This document shows positions 1 to 11,015 of a DNA stretch of 64,000 bases, in pieces. Below the pieces are notes generated by a model, which saw only the letters and a list, made by a program, of their open reading frames with translations, was not told where the DNA came from and made no database searches. Source of the stretch: Taxillus chinensis (Eukaryota > Streptophyta > Magnoliopsida > Santalales > Loranthaceae); contig CM042092.1 of NCBI GenBank assembly GCA_023512835.1, forward strand, positions 44,410,258 to 44,474,257, written 5' to 3'. The translations under genes and the position numbers were made by a program. Every line of letters begins with the position of its first letter. The first letter of the stretch is position 1.

Positions 1-181
1 GCACGCAGACGCGACCTACGGTGTAGCAGCCTCAGCGGGAGGTGCAGGGTCAGGTTGATCAGCGGGGCAAGGCCCCAATGGGCTAGGCTAGTGGCATGGG
101 CCACGAGGGAGAACTTTTGCCCTTACCAGTAGAGAGGCAGAGGTTCCACCAGTGGACGAGGCAGGACCAAGACCTTCAGGG

Positions 182-3100
182 GTGAGAGGTACCATCATCA
201 TTTCTCATACTATATGTTCAGTTTTGATTGATACTAGTGCTACCCATTCTTTTATTTCGTATGCTACGGTGGTTGGATTGGAGTTAGACTAGGAGACAGT
301 TAGTGAGTCTCTGATGGTTGCTTCACCTTTGGGTAGAATTGCGATACTTGAGAGTATCTGTCATGCTTGTCAGGTAACACTTGGGGGTGTTAACCTGTTG
401 TGTGATTTGTACATTATGGAGTTAGATGATTTTGATGTTATCCTGGGTATGGATTGGTTGGTTTCCGTGGAGGCCAAGATTGATTGTTTTCGACGGCGTA
501 TGACGTTCCTGACGTCAAAGGGCACGGGTGAGTGGACCGAGGAAGCATGTAGGTTGGGACCTTTGAGGCATGGGTGGGGTGATGTGACCCACCAGTTAGC
601 CAGCTTGACATTGGTTGACAGGAGGAGAGAGGGGAAGGCTGTTTTGCCACCCATTGTGGATCAGTTCCTGGATGTGTTTCTCGAGGACTTAGTCAGTCTG
701 CCACCTGTGAGGGAGGTGGAGTTTTCGATTGAGTTGTTGCCGGGGACAACACCTATTAGGTTGGCGGCCTACTGGATGGCGCTGATAGAGCTTAGAGAGC
801 TCAAAAGGCAGATAAATGATCTTCTAGCACGAGGCTTTATCAGGCGGAGTAGCTCACCATGGGGCGCTCCAGTGTTGTTCGCCAAGAAGGCAGATGGTTC
901 GCTTTGGCTGTGTATAGACTACCGGAAGCTGAACCAGGTGACTATGAAGAACAGGTATCCATTGCCGAGGATCGATGATCTGTTTGATCAGTTTCGAGGT
1001 GCAAGATGATTTTTCAAGATAGACTTGAGATCTGGATACCATCAGTTGAGGGTTAGGGAGGCAGATATCCCTAAGACAGCGTTCAGTTGTCGTTATGGGC
1101 TTTATGAGTGGCTTGTGATGCTGTTTGGGCTCACGAATGCTCCAGCAGTGTTTATAGGATTGATGAACCAGGTGTTTGCTCCATATTTAGATATGTTCGT
1201 TGTGGTGTTCATCGACAATATTTTGGTCTATTCAGCGACCAAGAGGGAGCATGAGGAGCATTTGCAGGTTGTGTTGCAGACCTTGCGAGAGCACCGGCTG
1301 TATGCGAAGTTCACAAAATGTGACTTTTGGTTACAACAGGTGAACTTCTTGGGATATGTGGTATCTTCAGAGGGTATCATAGTGGATCCTGCGAAGATCA
1401 AAGCAGTTATATCATGGAAGAGGCCCAAGAATGTGTTTGAGGTTCGTAACTTCCTTGGTTTGGCAAGCTACTATCGGAGGTTCGTGGAGGATTTTTCTAG
1501 GTTGGTAGCTCCTATGACGAACCTGACCAGGAAGGGAGTTCCTTTTGTTTGGTCTGATGCGTGTGAGAGTGCTTTCATGGAGCTGAAGGCACAATTGACC
1601 TAAACACCTATCTTGATCCTCCCACAAGAGGGTGTGCCTTTTGAGGTGTATTGTGATGCCTCTAGGGTGGGGCTTGGTTGTGTGTTGATGCAGACTCGAC
1701 AGGTGATTGCTGATGGGTCTAGACAATTGAGACTACATGAGCAGAACTATCCCATGCATGATTTGGAGTTGGCTGCAATGATCTTTGCTTTAAAGAGCTG
1801 GTAGCATTATCACCTTGGGGAGAAATTTGTGGTATATACGGACCACAAGAGCTTACAGTATATCTTTTCTCAGAGAGACTTGAACCTTAGGCAGAGGCGG
1901 TGGTTGGAGTACTTACATCAGTTTCAGTTTGACATGCTGTATACCCTTGGCAAGGGTAATGTGGTGGCAGATGCTCTGAGTAGGAAGAGCAAGGCCGTGG
2001 TGGCCCATTGTGCCATTAAGGAATGGGAAATGATGGGACAGTTGGCGGTGATGAGGTTGCAGATGGTGACCAGTGATGGGCGAGGGATGCTCAGTGTTAT
2101 CGTAGCAGTCCCAGAGTTGCAGCACCGGATAGAGGATCAACTGGGGGACGTTGACTGTGAGGGCATCAGGGACCGGATTCAGACAGGGCAGGCATCTTCT
2201 GATTGGACTGAAGATGCAGAGCATATATTGAGGTACAGGGGTCAACTGATAGTTCCCACTTCTCTTCAGGAGGAGGTTCTTCGAGAATTTCACCAGTCAC
2301 GGTTAGCTGTACATCCTGGTGGGACCAAGATATACCATGCCGTGAGGAGGCAGTATTGGTGGCCAGGCCTGAAGAAGGTCGTTGCTGATTATGTGATGAG
2401 GTGTTTGACCTGTCAGCAGGTCAAGGTAGAGTACCTGAGATCAGCTGGTGAGTTGCAGTCATTGCCAGTGCCAGAGTGAAAATGGGACCACATAACTATG
2501 GATTTTGTCACTAGACTTCCTTGTTCCAGGGGACACGACACTATATGGGTTATTGTGGACCGATTAACCAAATCAGCACATTTTATTCCGATTCGTGATA
2601 CAGACCTTGTGAGGACTTTGGGACAAAGGTATCTTGATGTGATTGTGCGGTTGCATGGAGTCCCATTGTCTATTGTATCTGATCGGGATGCTAGGTTCAC
2701 CTCTCAGTTTTGGAGACAATTGCAGTGCGCTTTGGGTAGCAGGGTGAACCTCAGTACAGCCTTTCATCCGCAGATGGATGGTCAGTCGGAGCGGACAATT
2801 TAGACGCTCGAGGATATGTTACGTGCTTGTGTCCTAGATTTTGGAGGTTGTTGGGAGACTCACCTTCCTTTGGTGGAGTTCTCTTACAACAACAGTTATC
2901 AGGCCACGATTGGGATGGCTCCGTATGAGGCGCTGTATGGGCGGCCTTGTAGGTCACCTTTGTGTTGGGCACAGATGGGAGAGATAGTGGTTTTCGGTCC
3001 CGATATGGTTCGAGAGACCACAGAGATAGTGCAGTTGATTCGACAGCGTATGTTGACAGCGCAGAGTAGGCAGAAGTCCTACGCGGATCAGAGGCGTCGA

Positions 3101-3483
3101 CCTTTGCAGTTTGAGGTGGGTTTCGCCGTATTTTTGTGGGGCCATTTGAGATTATTGCCACCATAGGCGCAGTGGCTTACCGATTAGCTTTGCCACCAAA
3201 GTTGGTGCGAGTACATGATGTGTTCCATGTGTCTCAGTTGAGACGGTATCACCCAGATTCTTCTCATGTGTTGGACTATCGCGAGATAGACTTGGCTGAT
3301 AATGGTGCCGTTGTTGAGATGCCGGCATAGATTTTGGACAGGCGGGAGCAGGTCTTGAGGGGCAAGACGATCCCACTGGTCCGGGTGTTATGGCGACACC
3401 GAGGCATGGAGGAGCAGACTTAGGAGAAAGAGAGCCAGATGCGGGTTCTTCATCCTGAGCTGTTTGAGGACGATCGGTCTTGA
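182..3483 (+). pseudogene. Element A pol: protease-RT-RNase H-integrase-chromodomain, decayed
   Basis: The reading frame encodes a retroelement polyprotein. The protease active site reads DTSAT at 230-244, where family members have DTGA, so the catalytic glycine codon has become AGT. RT runs roughly 690-1500; its catalytic box is FIDN at 1209-1220 instead of FIDD, a second lost catalytic residue. RNase H ([12 protein letters not shown]) starts near 1640. Integrase has an HHCC finger (2290-2430) and a DDE core (2498-2950). The chromodomain (ILDRREQVLRG) spans 3331-3420. In-frame stops lie at 290, 1007, 1601, 1802, 2477, 2801, 3328 and 3421. Near 3125-3140 a deletion of about 60 bp with a frameshift removes the piece joining integrase to its C-terminal GPFEI motif. 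Each stop can be explained by one C-to-T or G-to-A change (CAG, CAA or TGG to stop). Confidence 0.93.
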
Positions 3484-3798
3484 GGTGGGGAGGATGTGAG
3501 GGCCTTCCCTAAGGTATAAGTTATATTTTATGCATTCATTTTGCATATGTTTTATACCTTTATGTGGTTATGCTTAAGATGTGGTTTAAGATGTGGTTAA
3601 GCTTGGTTTAGCTTGTTGTTGTTAAAGCTTGTGAGCCTTTTTGGCTTGTTGTGAGTTGAATTGCACATGTGTGATTGGTGATCATGTTGATGATCATGTG
3701 TTTGTCTTGTTGTTGTGCGGTGCTTGAGCTTGAATTTTGCTATGTCCTTTGGGCATGTGTTTTATTTTCGAGGACGAAAAGTCCGAAGGTGGGGAGGA
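3484..3798 (+). other. Element A 3' untranslated region with two PPT-like tracts
   Basis: No gene is seen here. A purine tract (AGGTGGGGAGGA) lies at 3484-3497, just after the pol stop, and again at 3787-3798, directly abutting the LTR. The second is the functional polypurine tract position. A short inverted repeat, TTTTCG-AGGA-CGAAAA, sits at 3765-3780 just upstream of it; element B has the same motif at 59569-59584. The middle of the region is T/G-rich and repetitive (TTGTTG and GCTTG words). Confidence 0.75.
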
Positions 3799-4125
3799 TG
3801 TAAAGACCCGTATTTGGGTAGGGCTGAGAGATAGTCTTTCTCTATTGCTAAAAACATCTGGACAATATTGTGTTTGTCAATGTGAGCATTTTGACTGTAA
3901 TTGGGCCTAATTCTGGATCGGGGCCCCGAGTGGCCCGATTGTTGACTTTTCAGCGTTTATTGGTTGACTTTGCGTTTAAGCGGTCAATTGGGTTAGAAAA
4001 TATCTGGATAGTGATGTGCTCATCATTTTGAGCGTTTTGACTGTACTTAGGCTCAATTTGGAGTTCGTGACCTCGGGAGGTCAATTAATATTTTTGGGAT
4101 TTATTAATAAAAGAAAATACAAAAA

Positions 4126-4133
4126 TATAAATA
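4126..4133 (+). promoter_or_regulatory. Element A LTR TATA box
   Basis: TATAAATA is followed by GGAAGGGAGC and then a GA-rich leader. The same box in the same context lies at 18581-18588 in the solo LTR, supporting it as the retroelement promoter (U3/R boundary about 30 bp downstream). Confidence 0.7.
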
Positions 4134-4187
4134 GGAAGGGAGCAAGAGCTTCCACGTTACGTTTCATTGTTCATGCGTGGAAAGCTT

Positions 4188-4218
<31 letters not shown>

Positions 4219-4227
4219 GAGAGAGAA
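4188..4227. repeat. (GA)n microsatellite in LTR leader
   Basis: About 40 bp of GA dinucleotides with one GATA interruption. It lies just downstream of the TATA box of the element A LTR; the solo LTR has a much shorter GA tract at 18645-18662. Confidence 0.9.
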
Positions 4228-4786
4228 GCTTGGAGCCTTCGCTTTGGGGTGTTTTAAGCTTGTTCGATCGTCAAGAATCATTCCAGGTAGGTGTTCCATT
4301 GATTTTTCACCCTTTTCTTGCTGTTTCATTGGATTAATATGTAAGGATTAGATGAAATCATGAAAATTCGTGATGAACCCTAGGAATTGGGGAAAAATAG
4401 AAATTGAGCATGAAACCTAGATGATTTAGGTTGTTTGGTAGCCTAATATGGCTAGATGATGTTAGAAATGCTTAATAGGGATGAATTGTTGTTTAAAAAT
4501 GGAGATTTAACGAGTATAATTGAGTTTTGAGACAAAATTAGGAAGAACACAGTCAGTAGTTCGCGACTGGGGAACTGCTCGAGGCTAGCTTCGAGCAGAG
4601 TGTTGAGCAGAGCCTCGAATAGGAGCCTCGAGCAGGGAGCCTCGAGCATGTTGCTCGAGCTTAGAGTGTCGAGCAGCGTCAAGCAGAGCGTCGAACAAGG
4701 TGTCTCAAGCAGGGTGTCTCGAGCAGTTAGATAGTGCAGTTGCCAGTGTATGTTGCCAGGGTGCCTGGACACATTTACATTGTAAC

Positions 4787-7786
4787 TGTCATCACTGGTT
4801 TTCGTCCGGGCCCGTTTGGGGTGAGCTCAAACTAGACCAATGGTGAGAAATTTTAGAGTCGCCACCAACTGTTTTTGGGGTACAGTTGGATACCCTCTAC
4901 TTTGAGTAGTTTAAATGTGTGGTTTGCGTTATCATAGAAAGGTTCGGGAGTTGGTTACGTGTAGGGAAGGATTAGCACCCCTACAGCGCCCTTTCGGTAT
5001 CTAATTTAGGAGGAGGAGGTTTTTATTTTATTTGTACTGCCATGACTAGGTTAAGTTTCCTAAAGAGTCTATGATTTTTATTTGGCTAAGTTATTTGTCA
5101 AAGTTATGGTTAAAATTGATTTACCCTAAATCCCTAAAGGGAATCCTAAAAGTTTTGGGTTTTTGTTTGAAGTGAAGAATGAGATCCTACCAGTTGATGT
5201 TGGTTTTGGTTTTTTCTTTTGGAAATTTAAGTCCTAAAAATGGTTTTTATTTTCTCCTTTGTTGGTTTTTTGGGTTAGAAAACATTCATGTTTTTTTGGT
5301 TTTTTTTTTGTTTTTTATGTTTTGTAAAAAACGTTTTGTTTTGGTTTTGCTTTCTTTTGTCTTTTTTTTTTTGGAAGGTAAAACATTTTTTTTTGCTTTG
5401 TGTTTTAAATCGAATTGGAACTCCTGAATAAGGAAACGTGCATTTTTTAGATGCTTTCTTTTTTCTTTCTTTTTTTTACTTAAAATGCATTTTTTGTGGT
5501 TTTGAAAATGTTTTTTTTTGTTTTTTTTGCAAGGATGAAACTTTGAAACTAACACAATAACATATAAAGTGATGTGTGTGATTGTGACATCCATAAATCA
5601 AAACGACCCACTCTTTTTCTTTCTTTTCTTTTTCATCATGCCTCCCTTTGCTCTCTCTCTTTTTCTTTCTTTGTTTTTTTTGTTTGCTATACTTTATATA
5701 TTATAACATACACATATACAAAGGAAAGGGAAATACAAGGAAAAACAAAATGCAACAAGTAAAAGAAAAAGAAATACAAGGAAACATTAAGAATTACATC
5801 AAATATTAATGTAAGTAAGCTGAAAAGTAATAAAGAAATAAGGGCTGAACTGACTTTGGGGCTTGTGACACCAATCTTCTGTTTGAGCTCCTGTCGGCGC
5901 TGATAATCACTTGCTTAGAACCAACAAATCTGACGGCGAGATTTGTGAGGAGGATTTCTTGGTATTTGAAGATTGGAATGATGTATTTTTTGGGTTTGAG
6001 ATTTTTTGGTGACTGGAAATATGGAGGGTGAGCGTGAGAAATAGGGGACTGGAAAAGGATTGGTGTCTTTTGTGTTTTTTTTGATGAAAACGTAGAAAGA
6101 GAAGGCTGAAGTTGGAGTTGTTTTTGTGTTTTTCTTTTACTGGGAGAAAGATAACTATAATGAGAAAGAGGAGATGAGGATGAAGGGGCGATTTTGATTG
6201 CTGAATGGCAGAAAAACTGGGCGATCTTCTTGGGTTTGGGTTTTGAATCTCAAAAAGACTAGCAGGATAGTAGAAAGATTGGATATAAAGACTAGCAGAA
6301 TAGTCAGAAAGGCTGGATGTAATCCTCTTTTTTCTGGGTTTTGAATCTCTCTCTTTTTCTGGGTTTTGAATCTCTCTCAACTCCCTTTTGTTGCGTGGAC
6401 GAATCTCACTCTTTCATTTTCTGTCTTTCTTTTTTTTTAGCTCTCTCTGTTTTTTGCTGGAACGAAGCTGGGGCGGAATGTTTAGCAGGGTTTTTTTTTC
6501 AACGATGATGGCTCTTCCCTTTTTTTTTCTTTGTTTTTTTTTTTTTGCGTAGGGACGGACGACTGCATCTTAAAGGGCTGGCGGAAACCTTTTGGCTGGA
6601 CTGTCATTAATTGCAGCATTAAATGCTGTATTATTGATGCGGTATTTTAATTTGCGATTTGATGCTTTGTCGGGTAGACAGCTTGTGCGGAAAACAGGGC
6701 AGCTCGTGATTGCCTTTTGAATTTGTATTTTAGCACATGTGACTGACAGGGTCGTTGCAAAATTGATTCTTTGTCAGGTGGCCAGCGCAGAGGACGGGTC
6801 TCGTGAACAGCAGCGAGGAAAAAAAAAAAGCTAGCGCGAAAAGCCAGCGAGAAACGCCAACCAGCAAAGGTCAAGGGGTCAGAGGCTTGAAGTGTCGGCA
6901 GGTCGGAGTGTCGGAAGGTCGAAGTGTCGGCAGGGTCCAAGCTTAGGTGGGTCGAAATTTTGGTGGGGCAAAGGTCAACGATCAACGGGTCGAAGTGTCG
7001 GCAGGTCGAAGGTCGGAGTGTCGGCAGGTCAAAGGTTTATAGGCTTCACGTGTCCATGGTCGAAGGGTCGAAGGTCGGAGTGTCGGCAGCGGGGCTTCGA
7101 GGCTTCGAGAGTTAAGGGGTTGAAGGGCCGAAGGGCGAGTCGAAGGTCGGAGTGTCGGCAGCGGGGCTTCGAGGCTTCGAATCGTCGAGGCTTCGATGCT
7201 TCGAGGCTTTGGGGCTTCGACGCTTCGGGGCTTCGAAGGTCAATGGGTCGAAGTGTCGGCAGGTCAACGGTCAACGGTCAACCCCGAATTTTTTTTAAAA
7301 CTTCTAATTACCTTCTTACCCTTCACCTAAAATGCAAAAATGGATAACTTTCTAGGGATTGTTTGGGGAGATCCGTATTCACCTAAGTTGATGCTTTGAA
7401 GAATTTCGCATGATCACTTTTTCAGGCAGTTTGACCAGGGGCATTGACTGTCTTTTGGCGAATTTGACTTTTTCCAACAAAAGTTGTTTTGGCCATAACT
7501 TCTTCATTTTAAGTCCGATTTGAGCTCGGTCAAGTGCGTTAGTCTCCAATTTTCATCCTCTATCACCTGGTGTTGGTCTTGGGGCGCTTCAAAGACTTGT
7601 AGCAGAAGTCATTAATTTTGGACTCCCCCGTCCGTGTCAATTGTATCCATCTCGTGCAAATTGGGGTAAACCATTCCTTGGAAGTATGGGATCATTGTGG
7701 ACCTGTTCCACAAGGTATATGGCATGTGCAGAAAGGTATATCAAATGGGGTTAGTATGTCCAACCCGGACAAAATGGGGTCCAACA
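4787..7786 (-). mobile_element. Ogre (Tat lineage) 3' LTR
   Basis: On the - strand the LTR runs from TGTTGGACCCCATTTTG (7786) to CCAGTGATGACA (4787), giving TG...CA ends and 3,000 bp. The same sequence, interrupted, is found at 23190-24989 plus 45475-46619, which is the 5' LTR. Flanking target sites are GTAAC (4782-4786) and GTAAT (46620-46624), a 5-bp duplication with one mismatch. The LTR has long T/A homopolymer tracts at 5170-5700 and a hypervariable TCGA-rich block at 6880-7285. LTRs of about 3 kb are unusually long and fit Ogre-type elements. Confidence 0.93.
6878..7285. repeat. TCGAAGTGTCGGCAG / GGCTTCGAG repeat block in Ogre 3' LTR
   Basis: Irregular tandem words: GGTCGAAGTGTCGGCAG and GGTCGGAGTGTCGGCAG alternate through the first half, followed by short 9-bp GGCTTCGAG iterations at 7090-7235. 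The matching block of the 5' LTR (45740-46115) has a different number and order of words, so the block has changed since insertion. Open frames across it come from the repeat and are not genes. Confidence 0.85.
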
Positions 7787-7801
7787 GCTGCCCCTCTTTG
7801 T
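7787..7801 (-). promoter_or_regulatory. Ogre polypurine tract
   Basis: On the - strand the sequence directly before the 3' LTR is AAAGAGGGGCAGC, a purine-rich primer tract for plus-strand synthesis. Confidence 0.75.
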
Positions 7802-8009
7802 GCACTGTTTGTATACAAACAGCGTACAAAGATAAAAGGGAGTCATTTTGGATGGGTTGGAGCACTTACCTGACTTACCTAAAGGAAGAAGTGCGACGGT
7901 TGGGTCTGTCCCCCAGAGGGAAAAGGGCTTCATAGGTCGGTGGACTTGGATAATACTTTGATGCGGCATCTGAGGCTGCCTACGATGTAAAGATATGGGA
8001 AATTGAAAG

Positions 8010-8870
8010 CCTACAACAATGACAGGCTTGAACTGAAAAAGAGAGCCTTTAGCAACGATAGACTTTGGTTAAAAAATGAAAAGCCCGCAGCAATGATAGG
8101 CTTGAACTGAAAAGTGAAAAGGCCCACAAAAATGGTGGGCGTGAACTAAAAAGTGAAAGGCCCACAGCAACGATAGGCTCAAATTGAAAATGGATAGCCC
8201 ACAGCAACGATAGGGTTGAATTGAAAATGGATAGCCCAAAACAACGATAGGCTTGAACTGAAAAATGTAAAAGGCCACAACAATGATGGGCGTGAACTAA
8301 AAATTGAAAGGCCCACAGCAATGATAGGCTCGAATTGAAAATGAATAGCCCAGCAACGATAGGCTTGAATTGAAAATGGATAGCCCACAGCAACGATAGG
8401 CTTGAATTGAAAATGGAAAAGCCCACAGCAACGATAGGCGTAAACTGAAAATGGAAAAGCCCACAGCAACGTTAGGCTTAAACTGAAAATGGAAAGCCCA
8501 CAGCAACGATAGGCTTGAATTGAAAATGGAAAAGCCTACAGCAACGATAGGCTTAAACTGGAAATGGAAAAGCCTACAGCAACGATAGGCGTAAACTAAA
8601 AATGAAAAAGCCCACAACAACGATAGGCTTTGATTGAAAATGGAAAAGCCCACAGCAACGTTAGGCTTAAACTGGAAAATGGAAAGCGCACAACAACGAT
8701 AGGCTTAAATTGAAAATGAAAAGCCCACATCAATGATAGGCTTAAATTGAAAATGGAAAAGCCTACAACAATGATAGGTTTAAATTGACAATAGGAAGGC
8801 CCACAGCAACGATAGGCTTGGATTGGAAAAGAAAAGCCCACAGCAACGATAGGCTTAAACTGGAAAGACT
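8010..8870. repeat. ~37-bp minisatellite in Ogre 3' UTR
   Basis: About 22-23 head-to-tail units of 36-39 bp built on AAAGCCCACAGCAACGATAG then GCTTGAATTGAAAATGG, with point variants (cccaca/cctaca, aacgat/aatgat). Long - strand open frames through it (repeats of LSLLWAF) exist only because the array lacks stops; they are not genes. It lies between the integrase end and the 3' LTR of Ogre, a site where Tat/Ogre elements are known to carry variable tandem repeats. Confidence 0.92.
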
Positions 8871-10100
8871 TGTTGGAGACATCAATTGGTATTTGGGGAA
8901 ATGCTTTAAGGAATTGGTGAGTTTGGGAAGTAACCCAATTTGGGCTCTCTCTACAAGTTCACTCAAGGAGATCACTCTACGAGGTAACCCAAAAGGGGAA
9001 AAAGTTTGTCAAGTGCCGAAAGGATGCATTTAGAGCATGGGGAAATTACAAAGAAAGAGTTGTATAGGTGAACAAAAAAGCTAGGATAGCTTGATGAGAA
9101 GCTTGCTGAGTATGAACTCCTAGGATCTTCAGAGGCGGTAGCATTTATGAAATTACAGAGTATGCAGTGTATGCAAATGATGCATGGACTGCAACGTGCT
9201 GTATGCGGGGATGCATAAACCTCAACCTGTGGTGCCATATGATGCCATGTGATGCGATGCGATGTATGCATCGAATGCAATATGATGTATCACTGAGGGT
9301 TTGGCCAGGACTAGAGATCTATCTCAATGCTGTTGGAGAGGTTGGCTAACATTCAACTTGTCGGGGAACAATGTTCTCTTTGGATGGGAAGTCCGTTCTG
9401 TCTTTGCTGGGGAACTCCCTTTTGTGTATGAAGGGTCTGTTAAATTAAGCTTCGCCATATTGAGGAGCTTGACTTGACGACTTCTCCGGGGATAGTGATA
9501 TTCTGTGGAGATATGAGTACTCTGAGTTGGGGGCTTAATTTGTTTGGGGATTTTGAGCTTGACTACTCATGAGGTAATGCCAAAAGATTCTACTGGGGAT
9601 TTGAGATATTCTATTTAAATGTGAAATGAAGAGGATAAAATATGATTAAGGATATAAAACAGGATTTTGTTGGTTTGATTCCACAAAACATATTTATATC
9701 ATAAAAAGTGTCCTATTGTTATAATCTGATAAGCAGAATTACAAGTCTTTAAAAAGCATAATGTACAAATTTGATTCGAGCGTGCTGCAGGTTTGACCAA
9801 GTCTTCCACTGTTTGCAGCCGTTGTTTTTGGATAATGTTGTCTCCACTGTTTGCAAAGGACCCTATTTGTTGTGGTCCTGATCCTTTCAGATTTTGACTG
9901 ATTTCACCCTTCAAGATTTATTGTTGGCTTTGTATTTTACCCTTGGTGCCCTTTCGGGTTTTCACCAAGTCCGCCTTTGTTTTCTTTTTTGTGTCTTTTG
10001 TTGGAGCTTTGTATTTTACCCTTGGTGCCCTTTCGGGTTTTCACCAAGTCCACTCATTACAGGAATGAGAGTCTTGTTGGGAGGTATGAGAGTTAAGCAT
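8871..10100 (-). other. Rest of Ogre 3' untranslated region
   Basis: No coding signal is seen. A simple ATGCGATG-type stretch lies at 9160-9290. A segment containing TTTACCCTTGGTGCCCTTTC is present twice (9936-9972 and 10010-10048), separated by a pyrimidine-rich spacer. The function is unknown. Confidence 0.7.
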
Positions 10101-11015
10101 AAAACTTTTTGACGGCGTCACTATTCACTGGATTAGGAAGCTCATCTCCGTCCATTTTGGCAAGGATCAATGCGCCTCCCGAGAATGCTTTTTTCACAAC
10201 ATATGGGCCTTCATAATTGGGAGTCTACTTGCCTCGATGGTCATGCTGGATTGGCAAGATCTTTTTGAGGACAAGATCACCCTCTTGAAAGCTTCTGGGC
10301 TTCACCTTTTTATTGTAATTGTTCATCATTCTCTGTTGATACAGCTGTCCTCTGCAAATTGCTGCCAAGCGCTTGCCCTCAATTAAATTCAACTGCTCAT
10401 AACAACTTTGGGCCCATTCTGCTTCTTCGAGCTGAGTATCCTTAAGTACTCGGAGGGAAAGTATCTCCACTTCGACCGGTAGAACTGCTTCCATGCCGTA
10501 GACCAAAGAAAATGGAGTTGCCCCGGTTGATGTACGCACTGAGGTACGATAAGCATGCAAAGCATATGGTAGCTTCTCGTTCCAATCTTTGTATGTTTCA
10601 GTCATTTTTCTGATAATGTTCTTGATGTTCTTGTTAGCTGCCTCGACTGCTCCATTCATCTTTGGGCGATAGGGGGTCGAGTTGCGGTGTTAAATTTTGT
10701 ATGTTTCACACAACTTCCCTATCATCCGACTGTTCAAATTGGCAGCATTGTCCATTATGATCTGCTCGGGAAGCCCATATCGGCATATGATATTGTTCTG
10801 CATAAATTGAAGTACCACAGCTTGTGTGACATTAGCATATGATGCTACTTCTACCCACTTGGTGAAATAATCAATGGCTACCAAAATGAAACGATGACCA
10901 TTAGAAGCCTTTGGAGATATTGGCCCGATAACGTCAATGCCCCAAAGCGAGAACGGCCACGGGGAAACCATCACGTGTAGTTTGGACGGCGGTACTTGGA
11001 TCTTGTCGCCATAAA
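10101..11015 (-). pseudogene. Ogre integrase, catalytic core and C-terminal part
   Basis: Read on the - strand, this holds the retroviral-type integrase core: WGIDVIGPISPKASNGHRF with the first Asp, FTKWVEVASYANV, then IIMDNAANLNS with the second Asp, and MNGAVEAANKNI with the Glu. The C-terminal region (PYALHAYRTSVRTSTGATPF, then GPYVVKKAFSGGALIL) follows. Stops break the frame at 10683-10685 (TAA in place of a Gln codon) and 10222-10224 (TAG in place of Trp). At its N-terminal side the frame is cut at IYG by the copia-like solo LTR and continues beyond it at 12437. It is therefore inactive. Confidence 0.9.

Larger units (their letters stand above)
1..3798 (+). mobile_element. Element A: Tekay-like Ty3/gypsy chromovirus, internal region (5' part outside window)
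   Basis: This is the internal part of an old + strand LTR retrotransposon. Domain order is protease, RT, RNase H, integrase, chromodomain, which defines Ty3/gypsy; the C-terminal chromodomain and overall similarity to element B at 54506-59260 point to the Tekay/Del chromovirus clade. The first ~180 bp is a degenerate Gag C-terminus with stops in all frames. The 5' LTR and most of gag lie outside the window. The element is dead, with many stops and a deletion, and its 3' LTR was later split by the Ogre insertion. Confidence 0.92.
3799..4786 (+). mobile_element. Element A 3' LTR, first part (split by Ogre)
   Basis: The LTR starts TGTAAAGACCCG straight after the polypurine tract and matches the solo LTR at 18253-20455 over its length. 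It stops at 4786, where the Ogre LTR begins with TGTCATCAC. Sequence matching the rest of this LTR resumes at 46620. Together the two parts are about 2.23 kb, against 2,203 bp for the solo copy. Near 4555-4745 it has an irregular array of GCTCGAG/TCGAGCAG words. Confidence 0.9.

Noticed and set aside
5179..5594. Frames rich in Phe/Leu or Lys near 5179-5594 and 23581-23978
   Set aside because: Homopolymer T/A tracts of the Ogre LTR; both LTR copies differ by indels in them.
6892..7347. 151-codon + strand frame rich in SAGRSVGRS
   Set aside because: Produced by TCGA-rich repeats in the Ogre LTR; sister LTR has a different frame.
8049..8975. A ladder of 70-125-codon - strand frames (LSLLWAF-type proteins)
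   Set aside because: They are translations of the 37-bp minisatellite and overlap each other in different frames; no start context, no family.
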